Below, one piece after another: positions 43,517-54,429 of a DNA stretch of 64,000 nt. The translations under genes were made by a program, and so were the position numbers. This DNA is from Adiantum capillus-veneris (taxonomy: Eukaryota > Streptophyta > Polypodiopsida > Polypodiales > Pteridaceae). The notes under the pieces were generated by a model, which was not told the DNA's origin, searched no databases, and saw only the letters and a program-made list of their open reading frames with translations. Position 1 is the stretch's first letter, and the number at the start of each line of letters is the position of its first letter. Where the stretch lies: positions 85,961,884-86,025,883 of the forward strand of contig CM043944.1 of assembly GCA_014529385.2 (NCBI GenBank), read 5' to 3'.

Positions 43517-43714
43517 GGTGGTTTCACACATGCTGGGGTTAACCTCTAACAAAAATCAAAAAAATATTCATTTCCTATTATAAGGAGTTAAGCATGAATG
43601 CTTAGGTAATCTCTGAAGGTGGAGGTCAAGGAGGGGCTTTTCCAGCTTTGCCAAAATCAGTAGAGTTGGAGTTTTGAGGAAATTTTTTTGCTCATGCCAC
43701 AAGGATTATTTGTG

Positions 43715-43729
43715 TATATATATATATAT

Positions 43730-43809
<80 letters not shown>
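43715..43809 (+). repeat. (TA)n/(GA)n compound microsatellite, copy B
   Basis: A short TA run, then roughly 38 GA units. Counterpart of 15793-15911. Confidence 0.97.
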
Positions 43810-43811
<2 letters not shown>

Positions 43812-43937
43812 TTTGGCCCACTTGTCCATTTATTGTGTTGATAATGTACACAATATGAAACCTTTGTTTTATTGGATCATCGACCCCCCCTTACACGCAA
43901 GCTAGCATATGTGAAACACGACTCAGGAAAATGATCA
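43810..43937 (+). repeat. Left inverted-repeat arm flanking Copia B
   Basis: From TTTGGCCCACTTGTCCATTTA to GGAAAATGATC. Its reverse complement occurs at 56890-57018, outside the right LTR of Copia B, including GCTAGCTTGCGTGTAAGGGG. Both arms continue outward into GA/CT repeats. Confidence 0.8.
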
Positions 43938-44244
43938 CTAGAGTTGGAGTTTGAGGAAATTCTTTTGCTCATGTCACAAGGATTATTTGTAGAAGTTAGA
44001 GAAGTATCCCAAAGAGCGTTAAGATGTGATGAGAGAGAGACGAAAATATTTTTGAGGTTAGGTGAGGGAGATGGAGGGTACCAAGAGGAGTTGGTTAGAG
44101 AGAAAGGAGAGGAGGGGGAAACTTTTTAAAAAAAGAGTTGGTAGCTTCTTTCTAAATCAGAGGAGTGTAGAAGGGAGAAGAGGGGAGGAGGAGAAGGGGA
44201 AGGGGACGGAATGTATTTAAGCCCTAGGCCCAGCAGTTTGAGAG

Positions 44245-44249
44245 ATTGT
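44245..44249 (+). repeat. Copia B left target-site duplication
   Basis: ATTGT, matched by ATTGT at 56844-56848. Confidence 0.75.
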
Positions 44250-44458
44250 TGTTACCATATACATGTGGTAGTGATGTGTGTGAAAACACTAGGACCACCG
44301 GGGCATTTTTTCCCTCTTTAGGAGGTTTTTTCCCCCGAGAATTGTATATACACCCATCGCTCTGTTGCACACTAAGTAACACACTCTCTTTTGTATGCCT
44401 TGAGCTTCCTTCGGCTTCTCCTAGCTGTGTGCGTTTCTCTGCAACCCTAATTCGAGTA
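44250..44458 (+). mobile_element. Copia B 5' LTR
   Basis: Starts TGTTACCATATACATGTGG. Relative to the 227-bp 3' LTR it lacks about 18 bp (the CTAGGGCTATCTATC stretch), and its end reads CGAGTA in place of CCAACA, so the terminal CA is lost. Confidence 0.85.
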
Positions 44459-44460
44459 AT

Positions 44461-44472
44461 TGATATCAGAGC
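44461..44472 (+). other. Copia B primer-binding site (one mismatch)
   Basis: TGATATCAGAGC against the standard TGGTATCAGAGC. Confidence 0.7.
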
Positions 44473-44820
44473 AGGTTGCGTCCTCCCGGGCTTAGTCGCC
44501 AGCTGCTCCAGCACACGCCTGCTCACTTTCTCCGATTTCAGTGAGCTTTGGCAAGCGTTCGCAGGTCGACAAAAATTTCGGGGGTACTCGTAGAGCCTAG
44601 TCTGCTCAGATTTTTGATTCGGGGTCATTTTGGCCTCCGTTTCCACTACAGGCAGTACAACGTAGGCTATTTCGTCATTTTGTGCAAAATTTCTGTCAGT
44701 GCCGTTTTTTTCATAACAGGTGCCTCATAGTCTTCTACGGGTTGTGCTATATAGCACGTGTTGTTCTCGCTCCGTTTCTCCTATTTTCGAGCAGTTTTCA
44801 CATCAGGTGCGGCATTTACC

Positions 44821-45075
44821 ATGGCTGACAACAACACAGATGTCTTCAAGATGTTTGTTGCTGAGGATAGGCTGGATGGGGACAATTACCCTATGTGGGC
44901 TTATCTAATGCAACACGTTCTTGTGTCAAAGGGCGTCTGGAATATTAATCAGGGCATTGATGTACGTCCTGGTTCTGAGGATGTAGGCGATGTTGAGGAT
45001 GTTGCAGGTCTTGCTGCAAGGATTGCTTCTATTAGAGTTGTTTTGCCTACGGCAGAACAAGCTCGTTGGGAATTT
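44821..45075 (+). pseudogene. Copia B gag N-terminus
   Basis: ATG of MADNNTDVFKMFVAEDRLDG, then DNYPMWAYLMQHVLVSKGVW (Trp kept, unlike Copia A). It reads to EQARW, after which homology ends at the Gypsy 2 junction. Gag resumes at 52573. About 60 bp of gag between the two parts is missing. Confidence 0.85.
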
Positions 45076-45865
45076 AACGATCGAAAGGCACTAAAGATCG
45101 ACTATTAATACCATGGGTAAGCTGCCTAAATCGGATTAAGAACCTAAGTAACCGTTGATTATTAGGAAGGCATTCCCCATGGTATTGAGAGAAGATCTCT
45201 AACACCTAGCTTGGTCAAACTAGTTTAGTCGGACTGCTTGATTTTTAAACCTAGACAAGTGATTATGACAAAAAATTACATTGAATTTAATGTTTGGTAC
45301 TAAGCAAATGCGCTGAATATTATGCTACCAATCACAATCAAGGCAGACAAACATGGATGCAAAAAAGATAAGGGACAATGCTAATGGACAAGAAACACCT
45401 GTTTGTGTTGATGGTCGCGCTTGATTTGAAGTGTGAACGAGAGAAAGATCCCATTAAGGTCCAAATCCTAACCACAACAACACCTTCCTGTACACACTAG
45501 GAAACACAAAGAATACCTCTAGGAGGCAAGTCAGTGGGAAGAAAGAACTTTTCTAATCATTAAACTCTCAAATAGAAACACTCCTATCGTACTAATCCTA
45601 CCTACCCTCCATCACTCGAGTGATGTGGATCAAAGGTGTTTTATGACATAGGTTTCTGTTTCAGTGTACCGGATGGAATGTGTAGGTCTGGGTCAATGTT
45701 TTGACTTTTGTTGTGCATACTCGTTTGCTAATTGCTCTTCTTCTTTATTATTGATGTTTTCTGTGAGTATAAGGCTTTATATATACATTCCCTAAGATTG
45801 GGAGATTGAGAGGTCAGGGAGGAAGGTGGAGAGGGGAGTGAGTGAATGATGACTGTCAGCAAACA
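45076..45865 (-). mobile_element. Putative 3' LTR of the Gypsy 2 insert
   Basis: On the minus strand, TGTTTGCTGACAGTC begins directly after a polypurine tract, with a TATATATAAAGCC TATA box about 85 bp in. The far end near 45076 is not certain. The sequence does not match the LTR at 51996-52572, so the insert is bounded by two different LTRs. An 11-bp inverted repeat (45107-45117 and 45176-45186) lies near the junction. Confidence 0.45.
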
Positions 45866-45879
45866 CTCCCCCCTTCCTT
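45866..45879 (-). other. Gypsy 2 polypurine tract
   Basis: Minus-strand AAGGAAGGGGGGAG immediately before TGTTTGCTGAC. Confidence 0.6.
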
Positions 45880-46179
45880 GGGTAGATCATACCGTTTGAA
45901 ATGTGCTTGCCACCCTTTGAAACCAATTGTTCCAGTCGGTAATAGGTGCCAGTAGTTTTCTATTACCTTAGGTGCCTCATCGAGTTGCAAGGGTGGTAAG
46001 GTACTCTCCTAGGATCGAACTTGAAGTGGTTCATCAGGTGATTCTTGAACACTGGGAGGTGTGGATTCCTTTGTAGCTTCATGGAGGTCCATTATTGTGG
46101 GTGGAGGCTGTGGAGAAGCTTTTACCTCTATGGATGCATTACATGCGGAGCTAGAAGCTTCATCGGACTCCCCCCTTCC

Positions 46180-46599
46180 TCAGCTAGGTGGAACAAATTG
46201 TTCTTTCTTTGGTACCCAAACTAGCTCTGGAGCGGGTGTGTAGCATTCTGTGATTTTTGTCTTTCCGTGATCGTTGATTCGTTTTGGAGCTACAAGATTG
46301 GGCTCACATGGGTCACCAGGTGACAAGTAAGAACACAATCTACGTTTTGGCACCCAGATTTGATCATTTCCTTGATAGTAGCCTTGCGCTTCCAATAGTC
46401 GTTTAGGTATCCAACGCAATGTGTCCTTACATTTCTTGGAGCGAGTGGGACGTTTCTTACAAGGCTTCTGTTTTTTAGCACTAGCTATGGTCGCTAAAGA
46501 AGCTTTAGGGACCCACTTGTATGTTTTCTTTGTTATATTAGGATGAGTCTTGTTAGAAGCTATATGCATTGCTTGTAGCATATTTAACGGTACGGGCAT
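46180..46599 (-). pseudogene. Gypsy 2 W(V/I)PK repeat region
   Basis: An open minus-strand stretch with four copies of an aromatic-basic motif: TYKWVPKASL, LRWIPKRLL, QIWVPKRRL and LVWVPKKEQ, spaced about 26-45 residues apart in Lys/Pro/Cys-rich linkers. It follows the protease region where RT would be expected. Similar motifs lie at the 3' end of Gypsy 1. Function unknown. The spacing and charge would suit nucleic-acid binding, which is inference. Confidence 0.55.
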
Positions 46600-46830
46600 T
46601 TCATCGGGCCTCAGGTGTTACCCAGGTTGTCCCCTTATTTCCCCACGTGTCTATGGTTGTTTCTAGGTGGACCCAATCCACATTGTCCGACTCAATCATC
46701 CCAAGTAGTACATCCATATAAGGAGAATCTTCCCCAACATCAGTGTCCGCTTTACACATGTAACAATACTGTAATGGGGCCGAGTGAAATGTGGTATCAG
46801 ATCTATGATCAATTACAAACCTGTTTCCTA
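46600..46830 (-). pseudogene. Gypsy 2 post-protease linker
   Basis: The minus-strand frame 46601-46924 reads FVIDHRSDTTFHSAPLQYCY, then GMIESDNVDWVHLETTIDTW. No recognised domain. It joins the protease to the W(V/I)PK region. An imperfect tandem (CTCGACCAGT repeated near 46838-46880) caused the LLVEHIL duplication. Confidence 0.4.
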
Positions 46831-48120
46831 GAGGATGTGCTCGACCAGTAACAAGATGTGCTCGACCAGTGCTCGACCAGTGACAGAATCTTGGAACTGC
46901 AAGTAGACATGGTTTGTAGACCAATCATGCACCATTTTTGCTTCCCTCATGAAAGGACGTCCTAAGATCATCTCTGATGCCATAGTGTGTTTGGAAAAAT
47001 CCATAACAATGAAGGTAACTCTTATTTTATGTCCAAAGATCTTGATCTTGAGATCTTCTAGCATCCCAATAGGTTTAACAATAGACCCATTGTCCATCTT
47101 CACTACTATGGTTGTGGTCGCAAGGTGAGGTCTTCCCATAGTTTCCCAGCAATTTTTAGTCACAATGCTAACCCCAACGCCACCATCAAGGATTCCCTTC
47201 ACAGTTAATCCCTTAGTAGTGATTGGTATGGTCGCATTGGATTCATCACCCTCAAAGTATTGTCCCAACTTGTTAATATGTATTTCTATAACAAGGTTCT
47301 CATCTAAGTTGGGTTGTGGATCTAAGTGTTCCTCCTCTATTGGCATCTTCCTAGCTCCATCCATCTGTGCAAATTGTGGTAGCCCAAACTTCAGTTCTCC
47401 ATTGAGGAAGACTCGAAGAGCTGAGACTAGCTCAGGGTCTTTATATAGTTTGGACATGATGATGGTTCTAACTTCTGAAGACATGAAATCCATCAATTTG
47501 GCAATGTTTAACGGCACCTTTTGGCCTTGAGTCCCTTGACGTGGGGAAGATGGGATCTCCATTTCTTTAATAGGATCAAGTAGTCCCTCTGTAAACATTC
47601 TTTCCATCAAGAAGTGAGTACACCCACTTTCCCATGACTTTAAGTAACTCTCTTCTTGGATGACACTAGGTATGGCTAAGGTTCTATGGTCTTGGTGAGG
47701 TTCTTGTTGCGTAGGGAACATTGTGTCTGTAATCTGGATCTTCCTAGGTGCTGGTTCTAGATCCCTTTGGGTATCTTCTACCAAACTCCTTAATTGCTTG
47801 ACTCGCTCAATCTCCTCTGTAGGGTTTGGATAAGTTCCTACCTTCTTCTTGGATCCTGGCCATTGTGGCTCATGAAGATCTTCCTTATTGGTTTCTATCG
47901 TAGTGGTCGTTTTGGTCTCCATGGTTTCACCTGAATCAGAATCCTCTTCAGCGTCGTTCATATATACGGGGTCGTCACCAGTCCCTATGTTGGTCTTTGA
48001 ACTGGGGTCTGACTTCGCTACTGTTTGCGATATCTTCCTTCGTGTTTTCTTATTTTTCTGAGATTGGGCAATTGATGTCGTGTCTCTTTCCTCAAGAATA
48101 TAATTTTGTTTTTGGAGCAT
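46828..48120 (-). pseudogene. Gypsy 2 linker and aspartic protease
   Basis: 430 codons on the minus strand. The N-terminal half is Thr/Glu/Lys-rich linker. KVPLNIAKLMDFMSSEVRTI precedes the protease, as a similar phrase does in Gypsy 1. The protease has QYFEGDESNATIPITTKGLT, GILDGGVGVSIVTKNCWE and TMASEMILGRPFMREAKMVH. The active-site loop is D-G-G instead of D-S/T-G. The I-L-G-R-P motif is intact. No RT follows. Confidence 0.8.
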
Positions 48121-48123
48121 CGA

Positions 48124-48834
48124 TCATGTGAGTACGTTTACTGGTACCACAGGTGTACTTTGTGATGGCTCCTCGGTAACTTCAATCAAGTTTAATGGTG
48201 TGATCTTCATTGCATTTGGATTATTTGGACATTGGGCAATCAAATGATCTAGGCCACATCGATTACACATGAGTATTGGCATTGTAGACGTGCTCGCTTG
48301 ATTGGTTTGCATTAGTGTGGCATTCTTTTGTAGCCTAATAGGACACTCGGCTACACGATGTGGACCTCCACACTCATAGCATTGAAGAGGTGGTCGCTTA
48401 GCAGTGTAATTGATATTTTGGCCTCTTGCCGCAAGAGCAGCTAGTTGATATACAGGTTTGACTTGTCCCCAATAGTCCTCCATATAGTATTGTGGACTTT
48501 CTTCAAGCACATCCATCCCATAGGCAATATTAGGATCTATATCTTCCTCACAGCCTTCCAAACAAAAAATAGATGACTCACAACCCACTTGATTCACAGA
48601 AGTGATTCTCGGATGTGGTGGTTGCGGTCCTAGCACTGGAGGTGGTAAGGGTGTTGTTTGAACAACATTTTGGGCCCTAGGGACCATGTGTTGTGCTGTT
48701 TGTTCAAGAGGTGGGGCCGGCATCAATGCAGGCACTCGAGGTGTGTCTATCCATGCTAAGGTTGGTCTATTGGCCATCACGCGCTTAAATACTATGCAAT
48801 CCTTAGCTTGATGACCATACCTCCCACATTGCAA
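48124..48834 (-). pseudogene. Gypsy 2 zinc-knuckle region
   Basis: Minus strand. Three CCHC-like sites: CGRYGHQAKDC at the N-terminus (first Cys lost through the frameshift with the gag frame), CYECGGPHRVAEC near residue 155 and CNRCGLDHLIAQC near residue 197. The Pro/Gln-rich stretch between is linker. Knuckles bind genomic RNA. Confidence 0.8.
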
Positions 48835-49778
48835 TTCCCATTGAATTTTACTCTAAAAGTAAGGCATTCACTGGTACTATGCGGTCCATAGCATACTGAA
48901 CACCATTGTTGCTCCCTTCTTGGATACATATGATTGTTCTGCAGAGCACGATTGTCTCTAAGAATCTCTTGAATAGCTTTGGTGAGATCTGCTAAAGTCA
49001 TCTCAGATATCTTTGGCTCCTTAGCAATAGGCTTTAGGATCATGGGCTGATGCCCCGATGCTTGTGAGCTAATAGATTTAGACTCAACAGACACTCTTTC
49101 TCCTTGAATCATTAAATTATCCTCCAATTGGATCGCATTGGTGGTGACTGCTTCCCAAGTGGTGATACCTCTAATGACTAAGCCATTGTAGATATCCTCA
49201 TGTCGTAATCCCCTTATGAATCTATCAAGCAATTGATTATTATTGAAGTGTTCATTTGTATTACAACGAGAATTCAAATGCTTCAAGCGACTAATAAAGT
49301 CTCTCACCGACTCTCCTTCCTCTCGTTGGGCTTTCTGGAGCTGAGAGGCTACACCCCAAAGTACTCCCTCTCGTAAGTATTCTTTTAAGAATAGTCTCCT
49401 AAGAGTAGGGTAAATCGTTTTTTCCTCCACCCTTAGGATTCTATACCAATCCCCAGCCTTTCCACTTAAGGTTAAGCTTAAAGCATTGCTCTTATGTAGG
49501 TCATTGTGTTCTCCTAGAGAATCGCATATTTGTTCAAACACTTCGATATGATTCCTCACATCCCCGTTTCCACTAAATTTTTGTGTGAGCTTGGCTATTT
49601 GTACTGCCTTACTTCTAGGCTCTCTATCAGGTGCGTTACGCATATGCTCAACAATAGATCGACCGATAGCTTGAGAAAATGTTGCCAAGTCACCTAAGTG
49701 AGCAGGCACCGTGGGTGGACTACATGTGGAGTAGGTATTGGCATTGGGCTTGGCACATAGGAAGCCCTTGGGTTCCAC
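48792..49778 (-). pseudogene. Gypsy 2 gag (retrotransposon gag domain)
   Basis: 328 codons on the minus strand. VQIAKLTQKFSGNGDVRNHI, NALSLTLSGKAGDWYRILRV and QREEGESVRDFISRLKHLNS are the capsid-like Retrotrans_gag pattern. A further knuckle, CSVCYGPHSTSEC, lies near the end. A frameshift then separates it from the knuckle frame (48834). Confidence 0.88.
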
Positions 49779-49865
49779 GTTGGGTATGATGTTGTGCCAT
49801 GTGGTGGTTCATAGTTCATATGGGTGGCCCTAGGCATAGCAGACGTCGGATGTGACATGCTAATG

Positions 49866-51215
49866 CTAGCCGGTATGGTCCCATGGAAATAAGAACTTGG
49901 GTGTTGTGGTTGTGGAAACAATGGGAGGGGTAGGGACTACATGAGTACGAGGACCCATGGGTGTATACGATTGGTACACACTTGTAGGTATTGTTGCAGG
50001 CATTGAGCTACCATGTAGCGGTGCTTTACTAACAAATGAGGTCCATGGCATGTTTCTCGACATGCCCATCATTGGGGTAGGCATGGTAGCTGTGGTGTCA
50101 TCAAGGGAAAGATGAGCTAGACTTGGAAAGGTAAAGCTATCACTTGTGGGATCAGATTGCACTGCTACCCCTGGAAAAACAACATATGGAGGATCCATCA
50201 GACTTACCGAGGGAGTGTCCATTTGCGATAAGGTTGGTTGTTTAGCGTTTCCTGTATCCAAGAATCTCATGAGACCCGTTGAAGGCATGTTGATCCCCTT
50301 GTTCTGTCTCTCTAACTCAATGACCCTATGGATGACCTCACAAACTCTTTGTTGTTGATCCTCCACACTAGTAGCGCCCATTGTGGATTGTAGGACATCT
50401 AACCAACCCACGTGATAGGTGTGACCTGTGTATAGGTCGGTCAGAGTTTCCGTTTGTAGTTCGTACTCCCAGTTCTCATTTAAGAACACTCCATCTAGGA
50501 TTGAGGTGCTAGGGGTGTCCTTTGAGCTAGATGCAATGTTGCTTTCTAGGGGTTGGCCCTTAGCAGTTGCTAAGTCAGGAGCACTCGATTGCTCTCTTAG
50601 CAAGGATATTGTCATAGGGTCTTTCACTTTTAACTCTCTTTGTTGCTCTGCCTTACGTAAGCTGTTGACTTCCTTTTCCCTCGCTGCAAGGATATATCGC
50701 TCAACCTCTTGCACTTCGGCAAGGCTTCTACCATCGGGTAATATGACCTCGGAGGGAAATAACTCTGAAGAGTCAGGAGGTGCAGTGAATGAAGTATTCA
50801 CGTGCACATTCTCTAACGGTATAGGGTCTACGTTGGTCACGAATGGAGAATTTACTTCCCCACCCCCCTCATTTACATCATTAGCTCCATGTTCGGAGCG
50901 AGTGGCTCTACTAAAGGTTTCCTTCAGGCAGCTAAGCACGCTCGGCCTAGACCGCAGGCCGATGGCATGCATGTCTTGGCTTGAGCTATCGATATTAGGC
51001 ATTGGGAAACCCTCCATGAAGTCGTAGTCAGAGGAAGAGTCACTAGTGGCTATGTTCGGTTCTTGGTTTGTACTACCTTGGGTCCCCGCCGAGGGCCTGG
51101 AACCTAAAGTAGGTGGATATTGAGAACTCGCGTAAGTGAAAATTCTCTCTAGTTGCTCCGTCTCTAGCACACGACCAGAGCGCAGATGCATGTGCCTTTG
51201 GGACCCTACAAGCAT
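49866..51215 (-). pseudogene. Gypsy 2 gag N-terminal extension
   Basis: 449 codons starting MLVGSQRHMHLRSGRVLETE on the minus strand. Hydrophilic and Ser/Thr/Pro-rich, with a short charged helical stretch (EVQEVERYILAAREKEVNSL). A frame change near 49870 joins it to MFPQPQHPSSYFHG (49694-49921) and then to the gag core. The HLRSGR start is common in plant Gypsy gag proteins. No catalytic motif. Confidence 0.65.
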
Positions 51216-51974
51216 CGACGAATAACCTCGAAGGTTAACCGCTTACCTTTTTTAAGCGTTCGTTTTCACTCGTGTTTTTTACGTTTTTAATGTTTTTTAA
51301 TGTTTGATTTTTTTGATTAAAGTGTGTGATAGCTCGAAACAAGCGTATCACTTAGAGGCTCGCTGTGTGCTTTACAACACAATTTTCGGGCATCTGAAGT
51401 TCCGTTGGTCCTCCAAAAATCAATTTTTAGCTACGTGTGAAGCTAAAATTTGTAATTTTAAAAGGCGACTGAGGCCTAGGCTTGAGCGTGAGCTTGGGAT
51501 TGGGTCTGGGAGATATTCCCGATCCCGGTTCTACCTTTATTTTATTTTTTTAATTTTTTAATATTTTTTTTAATTTTAAGGATAAGGTCGCCGAGGCCTG
51601 CGTGAGAGCACACACACACTCTATCTACCTACTTCTAACTAATACACCTGCTGTTACACACTAACACACTCTATTAGCTCTCACACATCTACTTCCTACT
51701 TACTGTACATTACATTACACAGAAAACTAACAATCTTAATACACAGAGAATAAACACAGTACCTTTGAAAACTCCATTGACAAAGAAAACTAACAACCTT
51801 AATACACAGAGAATAAACACAGTACCTTTGAACACTCCATTAACAAAAGAAATACACAGTATAACACAAAATCCTTCTTCTCAACACACACACCCTCCTT
51901 CCTTACCTTTCCTACAATTAAAATTGCACCACAAAAGAAGCACAGAGTGCCATTCAAGCTTAGTGTATGGCATT
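51216..51974 (-). other. Gypsy 2 untranslated leader
   Basis: Between the primer-binding site and the gag start. A/T-rich with a CACACACTCTA-type repeat and a near-duplicate of about 60 bp at 51720-51840 (AACTAACAA..TTAATACACAGAG). No frames supported. Confidence 0.55.
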
Positions 51975-51991
51975 CCCCAACAGCGGCGCCA
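51975..51991 (-). other. Gypsy 2 primer-binding site
   Basis: Minus-strand TGGCGCCGCTGTTGGGG resembles the TGGCGCCGTTGCCGGGG type common in plant Gypsy elements (commonly assigned to an Asp tRNA). It lies four bases from the LTR. Confidence 0.75.
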
Positions 51992-51995
51992 AAAA

Positions 51996-52572
51996 TGTGC
52001 GCGTATGTCGCATGTGTCAATGCAAGGACCTTACCGATACACTGTGTGCGAGCCAAAAATGGCTCTAAGCACACAATAAGCCTAAACTAGTAAGCTCAAA
52101 GATGGCGTTGGTGTGTCACTCACCGCTCTACGCTTTCTTCGTGGAGGATTCCTCGCCGCGAAGAAGAGGGAGATGCTGCTACACCGCGCTCAACCACCTC
52201 GCCGCCGTCGTGCCGCCGCAATGCTATCTCTCTCTCTCTCTCTCTCTCTCACGCACACACACACACACACACACAAGGAGGTGAAGAAGAAGAAGATGGA
52301 GATGGAGCAAGACCACTCTTCAATTGCACAAATGAGAGCATGAGTGAATTTTAGGTTTAGTTGACTTTTATATGAGCTCGTCCCATTCACACTTGGGCAC
52401 CCATGCTTAGCCAACTAATCCCTTGAATGTTCCAGTTAGAGTGCGCCTCTCATCGACGATCACTCTTACCCTTTTCCTATTGGACCGACAAGCCCGGTAC
52501 GTGACTCTACCAAGTAAATAATACAATGTCCATCGTAGGTGATAGGGTGTCCGTGAGCCCTGAGGGTTAACA
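51996..52572 (-). mobile_element. Gypsy 2 5' LTR
   Basis: 577 bp. On the minus strand it starts TGTTAACCCTCAGGGC and ends GCGCACA, with a CATATAAAAG TATA box at about 52365-52374. Its outer end abuts resumed Copia B gag sequence (GTTCCTCACATTCG). It contains a CT/CA microsatellite (52228-52275). Confidence 0.8.
52228..52275 (+). repeat. (CT)n/(CA)n microsatellite
   Basis: About 12 CT units, an ACG break and about ten CA units inside the Gypsy 2 LTR. Confidence 0.95.
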
Positions 52573-54429
52573 GTTCCTCACATTCGTTTAGCAAAATCTG
52601 CAAAACAGGCTTGGGATATATTGGCTGGTCTTTATGCAAGTCGCAATGAGGCTAAAATTGCTTTGCTGCGTAAAGAGCTAGAGTCGAAGATTATGCATGA
52701 GGAAGATGATATGGACACTTTCCTTGCTAGTGTCAAGGATATCAATGAGCAACTTATTTCTACAGGTGAAGTTATTTCAAACAGTTCCCTTGTGCAGACT
52801 GTTCTTAATGTCTTACCAGATTCTTACCAGACTTTTGCTCGTACTTGGAGACTTATGACCCAAGGAAATCCAGAAGTTGTCAAGTTTGGTGCATTATGCA
52901 CATTGCTGTTGCAAGAGTCGCTTTCTAGAAAAAACATGACTAGACAGCATGCAGTTGAACAGACTTTTATTGCTTCTCAAAGAAAGGGTGGTAACAACAA
53001 TGCAGCCACTTCTTATGGTTCTTCTGCGAGTGGCAGAACTTATGTTCCAAATGCTTCTGCTGGCAGCACTACATCTGGCAATTCTGGTGATAAGGGCAAA
53101 AAGAAGATGCATTGCCATTATTGTAAAGCTAATGATCCCTTAATCAAGTCGTGTCCTAAGTTGAAGGCCAAAGATGCTAGGAAGAAAGAGGGTGGTTCCA
53201 CTGCAAATGCTGGTTCCACTACAAATGCAGCCATTGTTGAGTCTTCTGTGAAAGGAGACTGTGTTGCTGATGTTGATGCAGAATGGGCTTTTAGCGCAGA
53301 GTGCACTTATAATCCTGTTGTCCATGATGCATGCTTGTCACTTGCTGCAGATTCACATATGTGGTATTTCGACAGTGGTGCTACAAAGCACATTACCTCA
53401 CATCGTGAATTGTTTACCTCTCTCGAGTCTGTCCCTCATGGGAATTTAGTCACTTGTGCCAACAATGCCTCTTATCCGGTTCAGGGAGTTGGAAAGATTG
53501 TGCTTACTGTTGCAAATGGCAGTTCCTTCACACTTGTGGATGCACTTTATGTACCTGGGATCAAGAAGAATCTCTTGTCTGTATCCGCACTTGCTAGACT
53601 TGGACTTGTAGTCAAATTTGTGGATGACAGATGTACAGTTCATGATCTCAATTTTGGTGATGAAATTATTGCATCTGGCCTTTTGTGTCGTGGGCTGTAT
53701 AAGGTCACTTTGTATGACAAGTGTGGACAAAATTTTCCAAATGTTTTTGCAAATTCAAGGGCTAATTCACATGCAAAACTTTGGCATGCACGTTTTGGTC
53801 ATCTGAATTTTGCTAGTTTGTTGCGTTTGCAGAAATCTGATATGGTTGCTTCTATTCCGCCTCTTGAAGCACCTGTCAAACATGTTTGTGAAGGCTGTAT
53901 TTTAGGCAAGATGCAGCGTTCTAAGTTTCCAAAGGATGGTTCAGTTCGGGCCACATGCAGGTTGCAGCTTGTTCATAGTGATGTTTGTGGGCCCATACAA
54001 ACTCCGTCCTTGGGCAATTACCTATACTTCGTGACTTTCATTTATGATTACTCCAGGCATGCATGGGTATTTCCGCTTAAAGCGAAGTCCAAAGTTTTTA
54101 TGTTCTTCAAACAATTTCTCGCTATGGCTAAAAATGTCTCGAAATGTACTATGGGCACCCTCCGTTCCGATCGAGGGGGGGAGTATATGTCTCATGAATT
54201 TAATGCATTTCTGGCTAGTCGTGGGATAAAACACCAATGTACAGTGCCTTATACACCTCAACAAAATGGTGTTGCTGAGAGGAAAAACAGGTCATTTATG
54301 AAAATGGCACGATGTATGGTCAAAAGTCAAGATTTGCCGCATTCTTTTTGGCTTGAGGCCATCATGTGTGCCACTTATGTACTGAATAGGTGTCCTACGA
54401 AATCTTTGCAAGTCTATTACTCCATATGA
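52573..54429 (+). pseudogene. Copia B gag (rest), protease and integrase
   Basis: A 602-codon frame from 52621, preceded by in-frame gag from the Gypsy 2 junction. Gag body LRKELESKIMHEEDDMDTFL; knuckle CHYCKANDPLIKSC, in which the His ligand is Pro; protease WYFDSGATKHITS; pre-integrase KLWHARFGHLNFASL and CEGCILGK; integrase LVHSDVCGPIQTPSLG, GTLRSDRGGEYMSHEF and YTPQQNGVAERKNRSF, so D, D and E are all present. It ends at TGA after SLQVYYSI through a frameshift that Copia A shares. Confidence 0.93.
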
